Assembly (NCBI RefSeq): GCF_033568475.1
Contig: NC_133123.1
Coordinates: 134,934,242 to 134,998,241 of the forward strand
Source of the DNA: Henckelia pumila
Lineage: Eukaryota > Streptophyta > Magnoliopsida > Lamiales > Gesneriaceae
Reading direction: 5' to 3'
Length of the DNA: 64,000 bases
This document shows, piece by piece, positions 11,901-22,740 of the stretch; within the stretch, counting starts at the first letter, position 1; every line of letters starts with the position of its first letter. The notes beneath the pieces were generated by a model. The model searched no databases. It worked only from the letters and a program-made list of their open reading frames with translations, and had not been told where the DNA came from. The position numbers were made by a program, and so were the translations under genes.

Positions 11901-12570
11901 GCGTATTTTCAATAATTCTTCGCATCATTATTGAACCAGGATGTCCCAATCGATCATGCCAATTTGTTAATATTGAAGAATTATTAACCACCATATTTGA
12001 TTCGATTGGCCTTATATGTGTATAATGCAATCCAGTAGGGAGCATTGATAATTTTTCAACCACATATTTATTTCCTGATTTATATGTGGTAAGACACATA
12101 TATTTCTGATTTCCATCAGTTATCGTCTCAGTATCATACCCATGAGAGTATATGTCATTAAAACTCAACAAATTTCTTTTCGATTGTGGTGAATATAAAG
12201 CATCATTTATCAGAAATTTTGTACCATTAGGTAACAAAAAATGTGCTTTTTCACAACCTTCAATCAAGTCTACAGGACCTGATATGGTATTCACCATTGT
12301 TTTTGTTGGTTTTATTTCCAAGAAATATCTTTCATCTCGCAGAATAGTGTGTGTTGTACTACTATCTGGTATGCAAATTTCCATGATATTATTTCCATGT
12401 TTGCTCATAGCATTTTCCATATCAAACTTCACAAAAAAATGCAATAAAGAAAAATTAAGTACAATACAAATGCAAAATATAACATGCTTTATAATACAAG
12501 AATGCATGAAAAATACAAATTTGTTACAATGTAGTCCCACCAATATTTTAATCAATGTCTTCGAAATCAT
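8938..12570 (-). CDS. copia A pol polyprotein (protease, integrase, RT, RNase H)
   Basis: The frame is open over 1,210 codons. The retrotransposon part probably begins near the ATG at 12418-12420 (MENAMSKHG); the ~50 codons before it are low-complexity and hydrophobic. Domains in order: protease with DSSTTHTIL (DS-x-T variant of the active site), GAG-pre-integrase (NWHDRLGHPG), integrase core (QGDICGPI, then RLDNAGEF), RT (YKWVFIRKQ, RLVAQGFSQ, catalytic YVDDLNIIG), and RNase H (SNHAEIIALHE, LYEDNAACIA, KHIPPKFF). It is full length for a copia pol with no internal stop. It lies in a different frame from gag and overlaps gag's end by 23 bp, so how pol is expressed is unclear. Confidence 0.93.
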   Translation of the reverse strand: MISKTLIKILVGLHCNKFVFFMHSCIIKHVIFCICIVLNFSLLHFFVKFDMENAMSKHGNNIMEICIPDSSTTHTILRDERYFLEIKPTKTMVNTISGPVDLIEGCEKAHFLLPNGTKFLINDALYSPQSKRNLLSFNDIYSHGYDTETITDGNQKYMCLTTYKSGNKYVVEKLSMLPTGLHYTHIRPIESNMVVNNSSILTNWHDRLGHPGSIMMRRIIENTHGHPLKDQKIFQNNKFQCKACSLGKLIIRPSPAKIQTKSPIFLERIQGDICGPIHPPCGPFRYFMVLIDASSRWSHVCLLSTRNVAFARLMTQIIKLRNQFPDYTIKKIRLDNAGEFTSQTFNDYCMSMGITVEHPVAHVHTQNGLAESLIKRLQLIARPMIMKTKLPISIWGHAILHAAALIRIKPSAYHKFSPLQLAFGKEPNISHLRIFGCMVYVPIAPPQRSKMGPQRKIGIYIGYDSPSIIRYLEPQTGDVFTARFADCHFNEEIFPVLGGEKKHIEKEITWYVPSLLHLDPRTKQCEKDVQQIVHMQRIANQMPDAFADTKGVTKSYIHVVNAPARIEIPKKQIEDTHDVIKRLKRGRPVGSKDKNPRKRKGIEKHDDHKIENGVPEESPDDENILSEPQTDENHEISINYINTGKIWNRKDIEDIDEIFSYNVACDIVNENEDHEPKFFGECKTRHDWAKWKDAIQVELDSLNKRNVFGPIVLTPEGVKPVGYKWVFIRKQNEKNEIVRYKARLVAQGFSQRPGIDYEETYSLVMDAITFRYLISLAVSENLEMCLMDVVTAYLYGSLDSDIYMKIPEGFKMPEAQSSKPREFYSVKLQRSLYGLKQSGRMWYNRLSEHLMKKGYVNDPICPCVFIKKTTSGCVIIAVYVDDLNIIGTNKEIQEVMMYLKEEFKMKDLGKTKYCLGLQIEQKECGIFVHQANYTEKILKRFNMDKSNPLSTPMVVRSLNIEKDPFRPCGDDEVILGPEVPYLSAIGALMYLANCTRPDISFAVNLLARFSSYPTKRHWNGIKHIFRYLRGTTDLRLLYSKDTNQSIIGYADAGYLSDPHKARSQTGYVFTRGGTAISWRSQKQTLVTTSSNHAEIIALHEASRECVWLKSMTQHIQTSCGLSVDKKPVTLYEDNAACIAQMKEGYIKSDRTKHIPPKFFAYTQELEKNKDIDICYIQSSENSSDLFTKALPTTIFRKHIYNIGMCNLRNM

Positions 12571-13615
12571 TCAAAAAATCTGCAGCATTGAAACTAGTTG
12601 AACCAATTAAACGGTCACTATCTTCAACAAAATTTGTCTCTTTTCCTTTTCCCTTTGTCGATTCTTTATAGAGCTTACATAGGTGCTCAGGGGTTCGACA
12701 AATATGTGACCAATGTCCTGGAGTGCCACATCTATAACAAACACTCTCAGATCTTTTTGAGTGATTTTCATTTTCACTCGTATTTTCATGCTGCCTTTTT
12801 GGTGGGTGATTCGTGACGTTCTTTTGAGATGAGTTATTGAAATAAATACCTCGATTATTTTCATATCCACGGCCACGACCACGACCGCGATATTTTTTAC
12901 GTCCACGTCCACGCTCATTTCCTCGACCTCGTCCACGACCAAAATCTGGTCTATGCCTTTGATTTTGGTTTTCATTTTTCATTACGACATTTGCTTCAGG
13001 AAATGCCGTTGATCCAGTGGGTCGGGATTGATGATTTCTTACTAACAATTCGTTGTTCTTTTCCGCCACAAGAAGACATGCGATTAGTTCGGAATATCTC
13101 GAAAATCCACGCACTCTATACTGTTGTTGTAGAGTTATATTCGATGCGTGAAAAGTAAAAAATGTTTTCTCAAGCATTTCCATCTTTGTGACTTCAAGTC
13201 CACAGAATTTCAATTGTGAGACTATTCGATACATCGTTGAATTATAATCACTGACTTTTTTAAAGTCTTGGAATCTTAACATATTCCATTCATCACGGGC
13301 GGTCGGGAGTATAACTTCCCTTATATGCTCAAATCTTTCTTTCAGCCCTTTCCATAAAATCATTGGGTCTTTTTCTGTGAGATACTCACATTTCAATCCT
13401 TCATCAAGATGTCTACGTAAAAAAATCATAGACTTTGCCTTTTCTTGTGAGGATGATATATTATTTTCTTTTATGGTATCACTTAGACCCAATGACTCAA
13501 GATGCATTTCTACATCGAGAGTCCATGGCATGTAATTCTTTCCGGTGATATCGAGCGCAACGAATTCAATCTTTGTCAAGTTTGACATGGTGGTACTAAA
13601 AAAATAACAATGCAT
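12548..13615 (-). CDS. copia A gag
   Basis: The frame has 355 codons. The likely true start is the second Met at 13586-13588 (MSNLTKIEFVALDITGKNY), because gag proteins of this class begin with this type of sequence and the first nine codons (MHCYFFSTT) are atypical. A UBN2-type gag domain covers roughly residues 15-190, followed by an Arg/Gly-rich RNA-binding stretch and a CCHC knuckle CYRCGTPGHWSHIC. It ends DFLNDFEDID with TAA at 12548-12550. It would form the virus-like particle and bind element RNA. Confidence 0.92.
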   Translation of the reverse strand: MHCYFFSTTMSNLTKIEFVALDITGKNYMPWTLDVEMHLESLGLSDTIKENNISSSQEKAKSMIFLRRHLDEGLKCEYLTEKDPMILWKGLKERFEHIREVILPTARDEWNMLRFQDFKKVSDYNSTMYRIVSQLKFCGLEVTKMEMLEKTFFTFHASNITLQQQYRVRGFSRYSELIACLLVAEKNNELLVRNHQSRPTGSTAFPEANVVMKNENQNQRHRPDFGRGRGRGNERGRGRKKYRGRGRGRGYENNRGIYFNNSSQKNVTNHPPKRQHENTSENENHSKRSESVCYRCGTPGHWSHICRTPEHLCKLYKESTKGKGKETNFVEDSDRLIGSTSFNAADFLNDFEDID

Positions 13616-13619
13616 TTTA

Positions 13620-13883
13620 TTAGTTAATTTCTATTAATATGACAATACAAAATAATGGAAAAATAAAAATTACAAGTGCGTATATAAATAGATAAAAAAT
13701 CTGTGGTGGAAAATCGCCGGTGAATACAAAATTCGTGAGCATGATGATCATAGTCGTTATGAAAAATATCCTTATAAATGCCATCATTTCCATCTTCGAA
13801 AAATCGAGTAAAAATATTTTGAGAGAAATAGTGAATTTTGGTGTGATTGAAAATAAGTTTGAGTGAACATATTTATAGGCCAA
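13620..13883 (-). CDS. small hydrophobic leader ORF in copia A (doubtful)
   Basis: This is an 87-codon frame upstream of gag with two long hydrophobic stretches (MMAFIRIFFITTMIIMLTN and IFYLFIYALVIFIFPLFCIV). It sits in the transcript leader, ending a few bases before the gag frame. It could be an upstream ORF that tunes gag translation, or chance in AT-rich DNA. No function is claimed. Confidence 0.3.
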   Translation of the reverse strand: MAYKYVHSNLFSITPKFTISLKIFLLDFSKMEMMAFIRIFFITTMIIMLTNFVFTGDFPPQIFYLFIYALVIFIFPLFCIVILIEIN

Positions 13884-14003
13884 AAACTAGCCGTTTGTTA
13901 CCGTTTGTGACCGTTGAGGGTAAGAAAAAATGATTATGTGTTGAATAAAAATTTGTGATAATGATGCAATGCATATAATGATAATCATAATTAAATAATT
14001 ATG

Positions 14004-14330
14004 TATATCATATCACATTATTATAAGGTCAGTGTCGTAGACAGCCTTTTATATAATGTTGTGAAATTATACCAATATAGTTAGTATAAAGTCAGGTATA
14101 GTATATCATATCACATTATTATAAGATCGGTGTCGTAGACAACCTTTTATATAATAACATGATATTATACAAATATGGTTAGTATATAAATACACAATAA
14201 TATATATCATATCACGTTATTATAAGGTCAGTGTCATAGACAACCTTTTATATAATAACATGAAATTATATATTAATATAGTTAATATATATACATAATA
14301 AATATATATATCACGTTATTGTTTAAAAAC
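14004..14330. repeat. three and a half ~100-bp tandem repeats in copia A leader
   Basis: Repeat starts (TATATCATATCAC) fall at about 14004, 14102 and 14203, with a partial copy near 14306. Each full unit carries the core GTCRTAGACARCCTTTTATA. Period is 98-101 bp. Confidence 0.85.
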
Positions 14331-14571
14331 CTTAGAGGCTTTTATACTTGTCGTATCCCTTACCGGGAGTGTGGGATGTCGTCTTAACATCCTCCCAGGA
14401 TTTATAACAAGTTTTGAAAAAAAAACTTATTTTTTCATAACATGATATTATAAATTAATATATACACAATAAAAATATATAAACAGTAAAATAAAAATTC
14501 TTACTTGTTGAATATTTTTGACTTCTTCTTGTATTTTGGAGCGTCGGAAAATATAGAGAACCTTCGAGCGA

Positions 14572-14585
14572 TCGTGCTGATAACG
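14572..14585 (-). other. PBS-like site of copia A
   Basis: Directly adjacent to the 5' LTR the minus strand reads CGTTATCAGCACGA. It resembles the TATCAGCACGA sites of other plant copia elements and occupies the PBS position. It lacks the plain TGGTATCAGAGC form. Confidence 0.55.
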
Positions 14586-14847
14586 TGTTGTGAAAAAGTA
14601 AAAAGTAAAAACTCCAAAACTCAAAATATATCAAACTCTACACTTCACAATATTTTTCTCTCAATTCAATTGTATTTTTCATCACAAATGAAGACCTATT
14701 TATAGATCCACATTTGAGATTAGTCCAAAAATAAATACATCATCATCTACATCATCACACACTAATTTTCCACATTTTACAACTCAATATTCAACATTCA
14801 ACATTCAATATTCAACATAATATTAATAATAATAATATTTTTCAACA
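14586..14847 (-). repeat. 5' LTR of copia A (262 bp)
   Basis: It has TG/CA ends and matches 8498-8772. A TATA box (TATAAATAG on the minus strand) lies at 14696-14704 and would drive element transcription leftward. Confidence 0.95.
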
Positions 14848-14852
14848 ATATT

Positions 14853-17800
14853 AAATTATAACGTATAGCCATCAAGTTATTAAGAATAAATTAAATCATA
14901 TTAATATTACATGTACGAAAATGCAGTATATAAAGTAGGAAAAAGGTGCATCTCAATATATCAATTATATATTAACCAAACACCCTGATCTAATGAATTT
15001 TTGATTGCACTGACATATATGATTTATGCATCGTTTTATTATGAAAGAGAGATATATTTTTGCTTGTAAATACAATATTAAGCAAAAATTATGATAAGGT
15101 ATTTTTTTCAGAGCATGTTGGTTTAAACCATAAATATGTAAAAACATGATACACATTTTTTTTTTAAAAAATGGTAAAAACTTGATATTTGATCGAAAAT
15201 GCAGTGTAGTAAAAAACTATAAAAGGGAAATTTCGGGTGGTGACAAAAATTGTTAAAGATTGTCATTAAGTTGGGAGCAAAAAACGTATGAAAACGTAAT
15301 TTCAATAAAGAAAATAAAAATAAGGTAAGGATATTCAATTTTTGGAGGAAATTAATATTTGGTTTTATTTTGAGATTATTAAATATCTAAAGAAAATCAA
15401 ACAAATCCCGTAATCCATTGTCATCACATTGACATATATACATGATTACATTGTTCATGCCTGGGAGTAAAGTGTGCATAACATGTTTTAAATCGAAAAA
15501 ACAAAAAAACCCAGATCGATAAACCTAAAACAAAACCGAACCATAATAAAAAAAAATTATCTTGGTTTATAACTTAAAACCAAAATTATTATAGTTTGGT
15601 TACGGTTTTATGTACTTAAAAATCAAACTGACCGTTTTAAACCGTATTTTAATAAAATAATTTTTTTAAATTCATATTTAGTCTGTTATTAAGAAAATAC
15701 AATTTAATAGTTCAAATATAAATTTTTTTATATTGATTTGTTTGTATTTTTTATTTCATTAAATTTGTGTAACTAATTATAATTTTACTAAAAAATATTT
15801 AAAAATATTTGTATACATTCTAAAATATTAAGTCTATGAATTGTATAATTAGAAACGCTATAAAGACAAATATTAAATAACTTAGCTTTACTGAAAAATT
15901 TAATCTGAATTAACAAAATACAATTATCAAATTTTTATAATTTTAAATGCGAAAAAACTAATGAAAATTATATAAAACTGAATTTAGATTACCGATTTAC
16001 ACATCGTATAATGATAAATAATCAATCAATCGAATTTATTTTTACAACCGTAAAAATCGATCGTATAAACCAGGTCATAGTACTAACCGAACCATACCAT
16101 AATTAATTAAATGGTTTGATTATCGGAGATAAATTTAAAAATCATAGATCGAAAACAGTTAAAATGGTATGGTTATTTTTATAAGGTAGACTGATTCGAT
16201 CACCAGTCAGATTATAAAAACATTGATTAAAATACATTTTCGAAATTATGAAAAAAGTTCATTGACATACAAAAAAAATTGATTAGTATAAGAAGTTTAA
16301 CTTTAATCAAACATAACACATTTTATTTTTCAATTAAAAAATTAATGTAACATGTGGATTTATGTGCGTTTATGAAAACCATATTGATTATGCAATAAGC
16401 ATTACTTAAATACATAATGTGGATTTATGTGCGTTTATGAAAACCATATTGATTATGCAATAAGCATTACTTAAACATTTAAAGTCTATTGTGAGACGAA
16501 TCAGTCTTATCTATATTTACAATAATAATGAAGATATCGATATATTAAGTCTAAACCTAGTCCCATATTAAACTCGTCTTGATAAGACGAGTCTAGACCT
16601 CGTCAAGCGAGCTTCGCCAAAATGTACATATATATGTATAAATATAAGATATTTATGTATATATAATAATAATAAAATTTGATTAATTTTAACCCGTGAG
16701 AATGTTTTGTTTGTGCAAATATGATTAATATACAATTTCAAAATAAATTTAATGATTTTTGTTAATTTTTAAACTTTTTAAAAATTTTATTAATTAATAA
16801 ATTTAGAATAATATAAATTCCGGTGATCCAACGGGTTTAATCTAGATTGAACCTTTCTATTCGTGGGTTGGGTCCAAAGGGAGGAGGTACGGGTCCCGAA
16901 TTTGGCCAAGCCCTCCCGAACTTGCCTTGTGTCATCCCTAATAAATAATGATTTTTTTTTGCATAAAAACTAAAAAATTTCCATGATTGACCCAAATATT
17001 AAGATATTTGTTTCAAAATATTCGTGAGTTTATCTCGCATGAATTTAATTTTGTTTTTCGAGGTGGTTGTTTAATCAATCATTTTTTGGAGTTAATATTT
17101 TGCTATAATTGAGGTTTTAATTCGATGAGCTAGGTTCTTAAACTTGACATTAGACGAGTTATAAATTCCATCAACCTTAATTAATCATTCTCTTACACAT
17201 ATATCTATAATTTTGTATATCAATTACATGAAAATAAGTTGTTGATTAATTTATATCTTGAATAATATTATAACAACAATAGTAATAAATTGTTGATTAA
17301 ATTATCTCAATTCTCAACAGACAAAATCTAATTAATTAATAGAATGTTATGCTCAGATCCCTAAGTCCATATCATGTGACTCGATGCGTGAAAACCGAAA
17401 ATAAATATATAAAATTCAAATACATAGTTTTGATATTTGAGAGTCCCAATATGCACATTTCATGAACACATCAAATCAAGATATTCATGTAAACATAGCA
17501 TAAACATTTGATGAATTCGACACAATGCTAACATGACATTTTACTTTTCTCATGAGTTGCCCAACAAAGGATATCTAGAATATCATCTATATTCGAATAT
17601 ATCAATTTTTTGTGTGGATGCGTTGTGTTCATTTCAAATGAGATTTATATATAAAAATAAAATCATTGTTAAAAAATTCAAATAAAATTTAAAATGTTAT
17701 AATGTTGCTAAGTTTTTTTACGTTTTTTTCTCTGTTCAAATAATTTTTTTTGCATATTATATGTACCACCGCCTAGCTGGCGAAACCTTGCCATCTTGCA

Positions 17801-17985
17801 TGTGGGACCCATATGAGATAGGATCTTGCCACATGTATTTATCTACCGACAAGATCACACCGACGAGCTTTAACGTGCCATGTGGGACCCTTGCCGCAAT
17901 ATGTACCGCCGCATTCAATGCGATCCGTGGTGGGGGTGCGAATGAATGAGTTCAAGTGAATAGAAAGAAGGCTACTTAGCTTTGT
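14853..17985. other. AT-rich intergenic region
   Basis: No gene is supported. Between ~15485 and 16225 the DNA is rich in AACCGAACC-like strings and ends CACCAGTCAGATTAT...ACATTG, resembling the end of the MITE at 49710, perhaps a decayed relative. A 65-bp direct duplication lies at 16352-16478. Around 17761-17950 is a GC-richer patch with GTGGGACCC and ATGTACC motifs each repeated twice, origin unknown. Confidence 0.6.
16352..16478. repeat. 65-bp tandem duplication
   Basis: The unit starting ATGTGGATTTATGTGCG at 16352 recurs at 16417 with almost no change, so the duplication is recent. Confidence 0.9.
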
Positions 17986-18081
17986 CTTAATAAAGTTTCT
18001 CTTGAGGTTATCTGTCCTCACACTCACACTTTACTTAATAAAGTTTCTCTTGAGGTTATCTGTCCTCACACTCACACTTTA
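17986..18081. repeat. 48-bp tandem duplication
   Basis: Two copies of a unit starting CTTAATAAAGTTTCTC (17986 and 18034) are practically identical. Confidence 0.9.
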
Positions 18082-18414
18082 CTTTAAGCAGCAACTCTAT
18101 TATTTTTGTATTATTATTTTTATTTTTAATTCGGATATAATTATTTATCATAAAAATTTGTGTGAGACGATTTCACGAGTAAGTTTTATGATGCGGATCT
18201 TCTATTTAATTCACTCATAAAAATCATTACTTTTTATTATAACTATAAGTATAGTTGACATATTTTATAAGAAACCTACTCATATTTTTATTCAATTGAA
18301 AGTTTAAAAACCTGACCTTTCAATCTAACTTAGGTTTATGATCTACTTTCAAATGTCGATTTTTTTTTCCTTTTCGATTCAACTTCTCAAGCATTCTCTT
18401 TTGATTGGGGTACA

Positions 18415-18601
18415 AACAAGTCGAATCGAATACGATACGATTCGAGTTCGACTCGTATTTTGTCTACTCGAACTCGATCAAGTAATTAATGTCAAATTCG
18501 AATTCACTCATGTATAATTCGAGCTACTCAAACTCGATAAACTCGAAGTATAAATAAATATAGATAAATAAATAAATATATATCAATATTATATATATTT
18601 T

Positions 18602-18639
<38 letters not shown>

Positions 18640-18781
18640 GAGTAGCTGACAAGCTACTCGAACACATACATATAATAATCGACCTCGAGCTCAATATAGA
18701 TTCGAGCTACTCGAACTCGACTCGAGCTCGGTTGAGCCGCTCTCGAGTTGATCACGAGTAACTTGACTCGTTTGCATCCTA
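18415..18781. mobile_element. degenerate hAT-type MITE (TCGA-rich)
   Basis: The left end TTGGGGTACAAACAAGTCGA and the right end (reverse complement TAGGATGCAAACGAGTCA) form imperfect terminal inverted repeats of the TAGGGGTGCAAACGAG type common in plant hAT MITEs. The interior is built of CTCGAACTCGA strings and a (TA)n tract. No clean 8-bp duplication was found. Confidence 0.5.
18605..18636. repeat. (TA)n microsatellite
   Basis: Pure TA dinucleotide run inside the MITE interior. Other TA/AT runs occur near 18945-18980 and 21553-21592. Confidence 0.9.
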
Positions 18782-18789
18782 CTCTCGAC

Positions 18790-18943
18790 TCTAACGTGTA
18801 TCTACCGAAATGTTTCGGTGCTACTGAAACCTCAAGTTTTCCATTCGATCGCATTTGCTCTTTATAAATTCCTAAGCCTGCTAGATCAAATGTCGGACCA
18901 ACATGTTAAAGAATAACTCTTTATCGCATACATACATGAATAC

Positions 18944-18979
<36 letters not shown>

Positions 18980-21549
18980 GCATAAAACCAGTGAACAAAC
19001 GAACAATCGAGCAGATTTGAACTTTATCCAACATAAAATTCATCCAAATAATCGAATGAATTTGAATTTCATGGTTTAAAAAAAGCTCCATGCACACCCC
19101 CTTAGTTATCGAACAACTAAAATGTCTTAATAGCAGTACTTTAACCGTTTAACGTATTTAAATTTGTACAGGTGAAATGAAGGACTTGTCATTGTCTTAT
19201 CCCACACTTGCACTTGTGATGAGTCCACCATGTACATAAAGTTATTTAAACCAGCAATCATGTCTCACCGCTTATTATATTATACATATACATATATATA
19301 TCAAAAAAATTTCATTTTTTTGATATAAAATGAACGTCTCAGAGAAAATAAAATCATATCATATTTTAACTATCATGATTCATGCAATATCAAAACTTCC
19401 ATCCATGGAAAAATAATTGATTTGCCTAAATAATTTTTTTATGAAATAATATGCCTAAATATATTTAATTACTTGGGTTTGAGTCAGTCCTATAAATATT
19501 ATATATTTATGTAACATTTTTACCCCAAGTCAAATAGATTTAAAAGCATTGATTTTTTTTATAAAAAAAAAAATTACATATGAATATTTTTATAATGATA
19601 TTTTTGAAATGATTGTAAAAAAATTATTTAAAACAAGAAAGTTTGACGATGGACTAACAACTCATTGCAAATAATTAACGTTTTATTCAAAATCGTTGTC
19701 CAATGTAATACTGAAAACGTGCTTAAGCATGTTGTGTGGTCAGCTGAATATACGAGCGGAGCTCGTGGGGTTCGAATTAAGAACTATATGAGAATACATT
19801 ACTTGAACACATAGCACATGATGTGCTAATTAATAATTAATTACGATTAATTCGGAACAATTATTTCTTTAAAATAAAATGCATGCAAATAAGTGCATAA
19901 TTACTTGTATTTTTTCCCTCGACTAAAATTATTCGACACTTTCATAACGCGAATAAATTACATAAAATTTTATATTTTCAGGCTTTACGAAATGTACTCA
20001 TCATATTGTACTATGGCACTAGATCTTAATTAAGCAAATACTTTCACATTAAATTAATTAATTCCCCTTTCTTTTTTTGGGTCTTCAATATATATATTTT
20101 TCCCTCTATTATTTATTTATTTATTTTGTCTACCGACACATGATGAGTGATGGTTTGTTAGTGACCAATCAGTTTCAAATTAAATTGAATTAAATTGGAT
20201 TCGAAGTAGTGACAGCACAATCAATCAATTCGAAAGGCTTTAGTTGTTTTTGTATATTTTTTCCATAATTTATTTCCATTTAAAATGACAATTTTTCCCA
20301 AAATATTCAACGATTCACATTCTCAGTAACATGCATTCACGTTGCTTCCAATTATTGGAATTATTTATTAGCTCGAAAATTATAGTTTCGTCGATGGGTA
20401 AATATGTCAATTCAGGCGGAGAAAACCTGAACGCATCCCACTAAGTTTTTTTGCTTTTTAATGTCGAAATACTGGAAAGGACTTTATTACCCTCGACCGA
20501 TGAAAGAGCTCAAATGTTATCATTTCTTATATTTGAAGGAACAATTTCATTTGGGAAATCACACACAAACAAGAAATAGTTTGATAAGAGCTTTTGCTTT
20601 TCAGATTAATTTTTTTTATATATAAAAATTGAATGAAGAAATATAATGTTATCGGCCAATTATTATTAAAGGAAAAAGGTTGCAAGTCTTGGAAGCAAAA
20701 ATTAAATAGATGCTATTGATCAGTGTTGTTTTATTTATTTATTAAAATTTGTGGGGTTTCTTCATAATTAGATCCTCTTTTCAAGCAAAACGCGAGGGAG
20801 GAAAATTAAAATAAAAAAAATAAATAGTAAAAGAACCCCACAAATTTTTATATATAATAAATTTGTTATCACTGACAAATATTAATCAGCAACAACCTGG
20901 TAAATTATTAAGGCATTATTATGCATCAAGCCTAACACTGATAATAGTCCATTTCCAGTTAGTTAAATTCACTTTTGTTTCCCCGAAAAAGTTGAAGGCG
21001 TCTTTTAGAAGGAATTTATTCATAGAGTGCAACCCAAGTTAGTAAAAATAAATAAATGAAATCACGACCTTACCAGGAAAAACAATTCCTAGTCATATTA
21101 TTGCTTCTTTTTGCAGTATGTAGTGGTACTATGATTGCTCGCTCAACTGAAATTTTAAATCAATTTTTTGAAACAATTATTTGTTTGAATTTTTTAAATG
21201 ATTTGTTATAGTTAAGTATCGAATTCGTCGAACGAATTCGAGATCTAGTTTGCTAAAAAATGCCTAGAGTAAAGCTCAAGTTTGCTTCAAAATGTAACCG
21301 AAGCATATACATTTACAAAATGTCTGAATAGGCAGGCTTTGCAGCTGCGAAGTCACTTTACGCTAATTTGTTTGTGTTCGAGATTGTTTATTTTTAACTT
21401 TTTTTTTTTGTGTGAAAATAACAAAGAAAATACTTGCAAACTTTATTTCTGAGAGATAAAAACACTTCAAATTAAGAATTTTATATTAAAATTAAAGGAA
21501 TATCTTCCCTTATCCCGATTTCAAAAAAAATAAAAAAAACTTCCCTTAT

Positions 21550-21595
<46 letters not shown>

Positions 21596-22200
21596 AAGTA
21601 ACCGTAACATACGTTATACGTGTCCACAAAATACAAAAAAAATCAATAAAATTTTTATAATTGATTGAGATTTTTTGTGGGATTTTTCTGTTTTTGAATG
21701 CTCTTGTGGGAATATGGAAAAAAAGCCTTCACAAATGTTAGTTATATCAAGGCTTTTTACTTTACAATAGTATACATATATTCAAATATTTTTTAAAAAA
21801 ATTATCAAAATTCAAATTTTTTTTAAAAAAATTTTTGTTCGTAATTTTCTAACAAAGTCAAACGGAGAGTGCATTCTAATCTACAATACACGCTTGGCAT
21901 TTCCCCATGTATTCAAACGCGGATACTAATCAAAATCAGCCCCCCCCTACATACCTCCTCGCATGTGCATACATGTCTTATACGCGTATTCAAACTGTAA
22001 AAAGACAAAAAAACAATAAAAGAAAAATGAGAGAAAAAAAAAGAGAAATCCAAAAGGATATATTAAATAATTTTTGTTGAGTTTTAAGAGTTATCATAGC
22101 GGTGGGGGTGGGGGGAATTGAAGAAGACTTAAACATCACGACAGGGAATGTGAGGGGCTGTGTGTAAAAGACAGCTTGCAATGGAGCAAGAAACTTCACC
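18790..22200. other. AT-rich intergenic region upstream of GATA gene
   Basis: No coding region, RNA gene or clear transposon was recognised. It holds a (TA)n tract at 21553-21592 and homopolymer runs. The last few hundred bases presumably contain the GATA gene promoter. Confidence 0.6.
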
Positions 22201-22323
22201 TACCATTGTTTTTTTCATTTATTTTAAGCCTCCTCTCATCTCTTCCTCTCAAACAATAAAAAGCCCCCATTTTTAGTTTCGAACTTTCAACCACATTTCT
22301 CTCATTTCATTTCTTTCTCTGAA

Positions 22324-22329
22324 CACGTG
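22324..22329. promoter_or_regulatory. G-box (CACGTG) near GATA transcription start
   Basis: Palindromic CACGTG in a CT-rich stretch typical of plant 5' UTRs and core promoters, ~70 bp downstream of a weak TATA-like CAATAAAAAG. It is a candidate bZIP/bHLH site. Use is not demonstrated. Confidence 0.35.
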
Positions 22330-22740
22330 AGACTCCCTCTCACATATAGATACGTTATACAGACAGGCCTATACAGTGGTGTGTGGGAAATGGAGGAATA
22401 ATACAACAGGGGATTTGGGTTCCTTTTTTTCCTTGTCCTTACTGTGTGTTTCAGACTTTCGCGTTTCTTATTTCAGAGTTGGCCCTTCTGTTTTTTTTGT
22501 CTTGGAAGTTGTTCAGTTGAAAAAGATTGATTTCTGCTCATTTCTTGGCCATTGCTCTGTGAGGACTTTTGGGCGGGAGTTTTGTGGGGCTTTAGCACAG
22601 GTTCGGCCCTGCATTTGCTCTACTTTTTTCTATTTCGTTGCAGTAAAAAGTTGGTCTCTCTCTGTTGCATATTACTTGAAACTTCACGCTAAGTATTTGA
22701 ACTCTAGTTGGTTCTTGAAGAGCAAAATTTTGGATTTTGG

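Larger units (their letters stand above)
8493..14852 (-). mobile_element. Ty1/copia LTR retrotransposon (copia A), complete and apparently young
   Basis: The element is 8498-14847 with a perfect 5-bp target duplication ATATT at 8493-8497 and 14848-14852. The minus-strand order is LTR, PBS-like site, long leader, gag, protease, integrase, RT, RNase H, PPT, LTR, which is copia order. The two LTRs differ by one substitution and one 13-bp indel, so insertion was recent. Both large frames are open over their full domain complement. Confidence 0.95.

Noticed and set aside
14004..14330. CRISPR-like array
   Set aside because: The ~100-bp tandem units have no constant short repeat with unique spacers, and the DNA is a plant retrotransposon leader.
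15485..16225. Possible decayed hAT MITE related to 49098-49710
   Set aside because: The right end resembles that element, but no paired left end or 8-bp duplication could be shown. Kept only as a remark in the intergenic entry.
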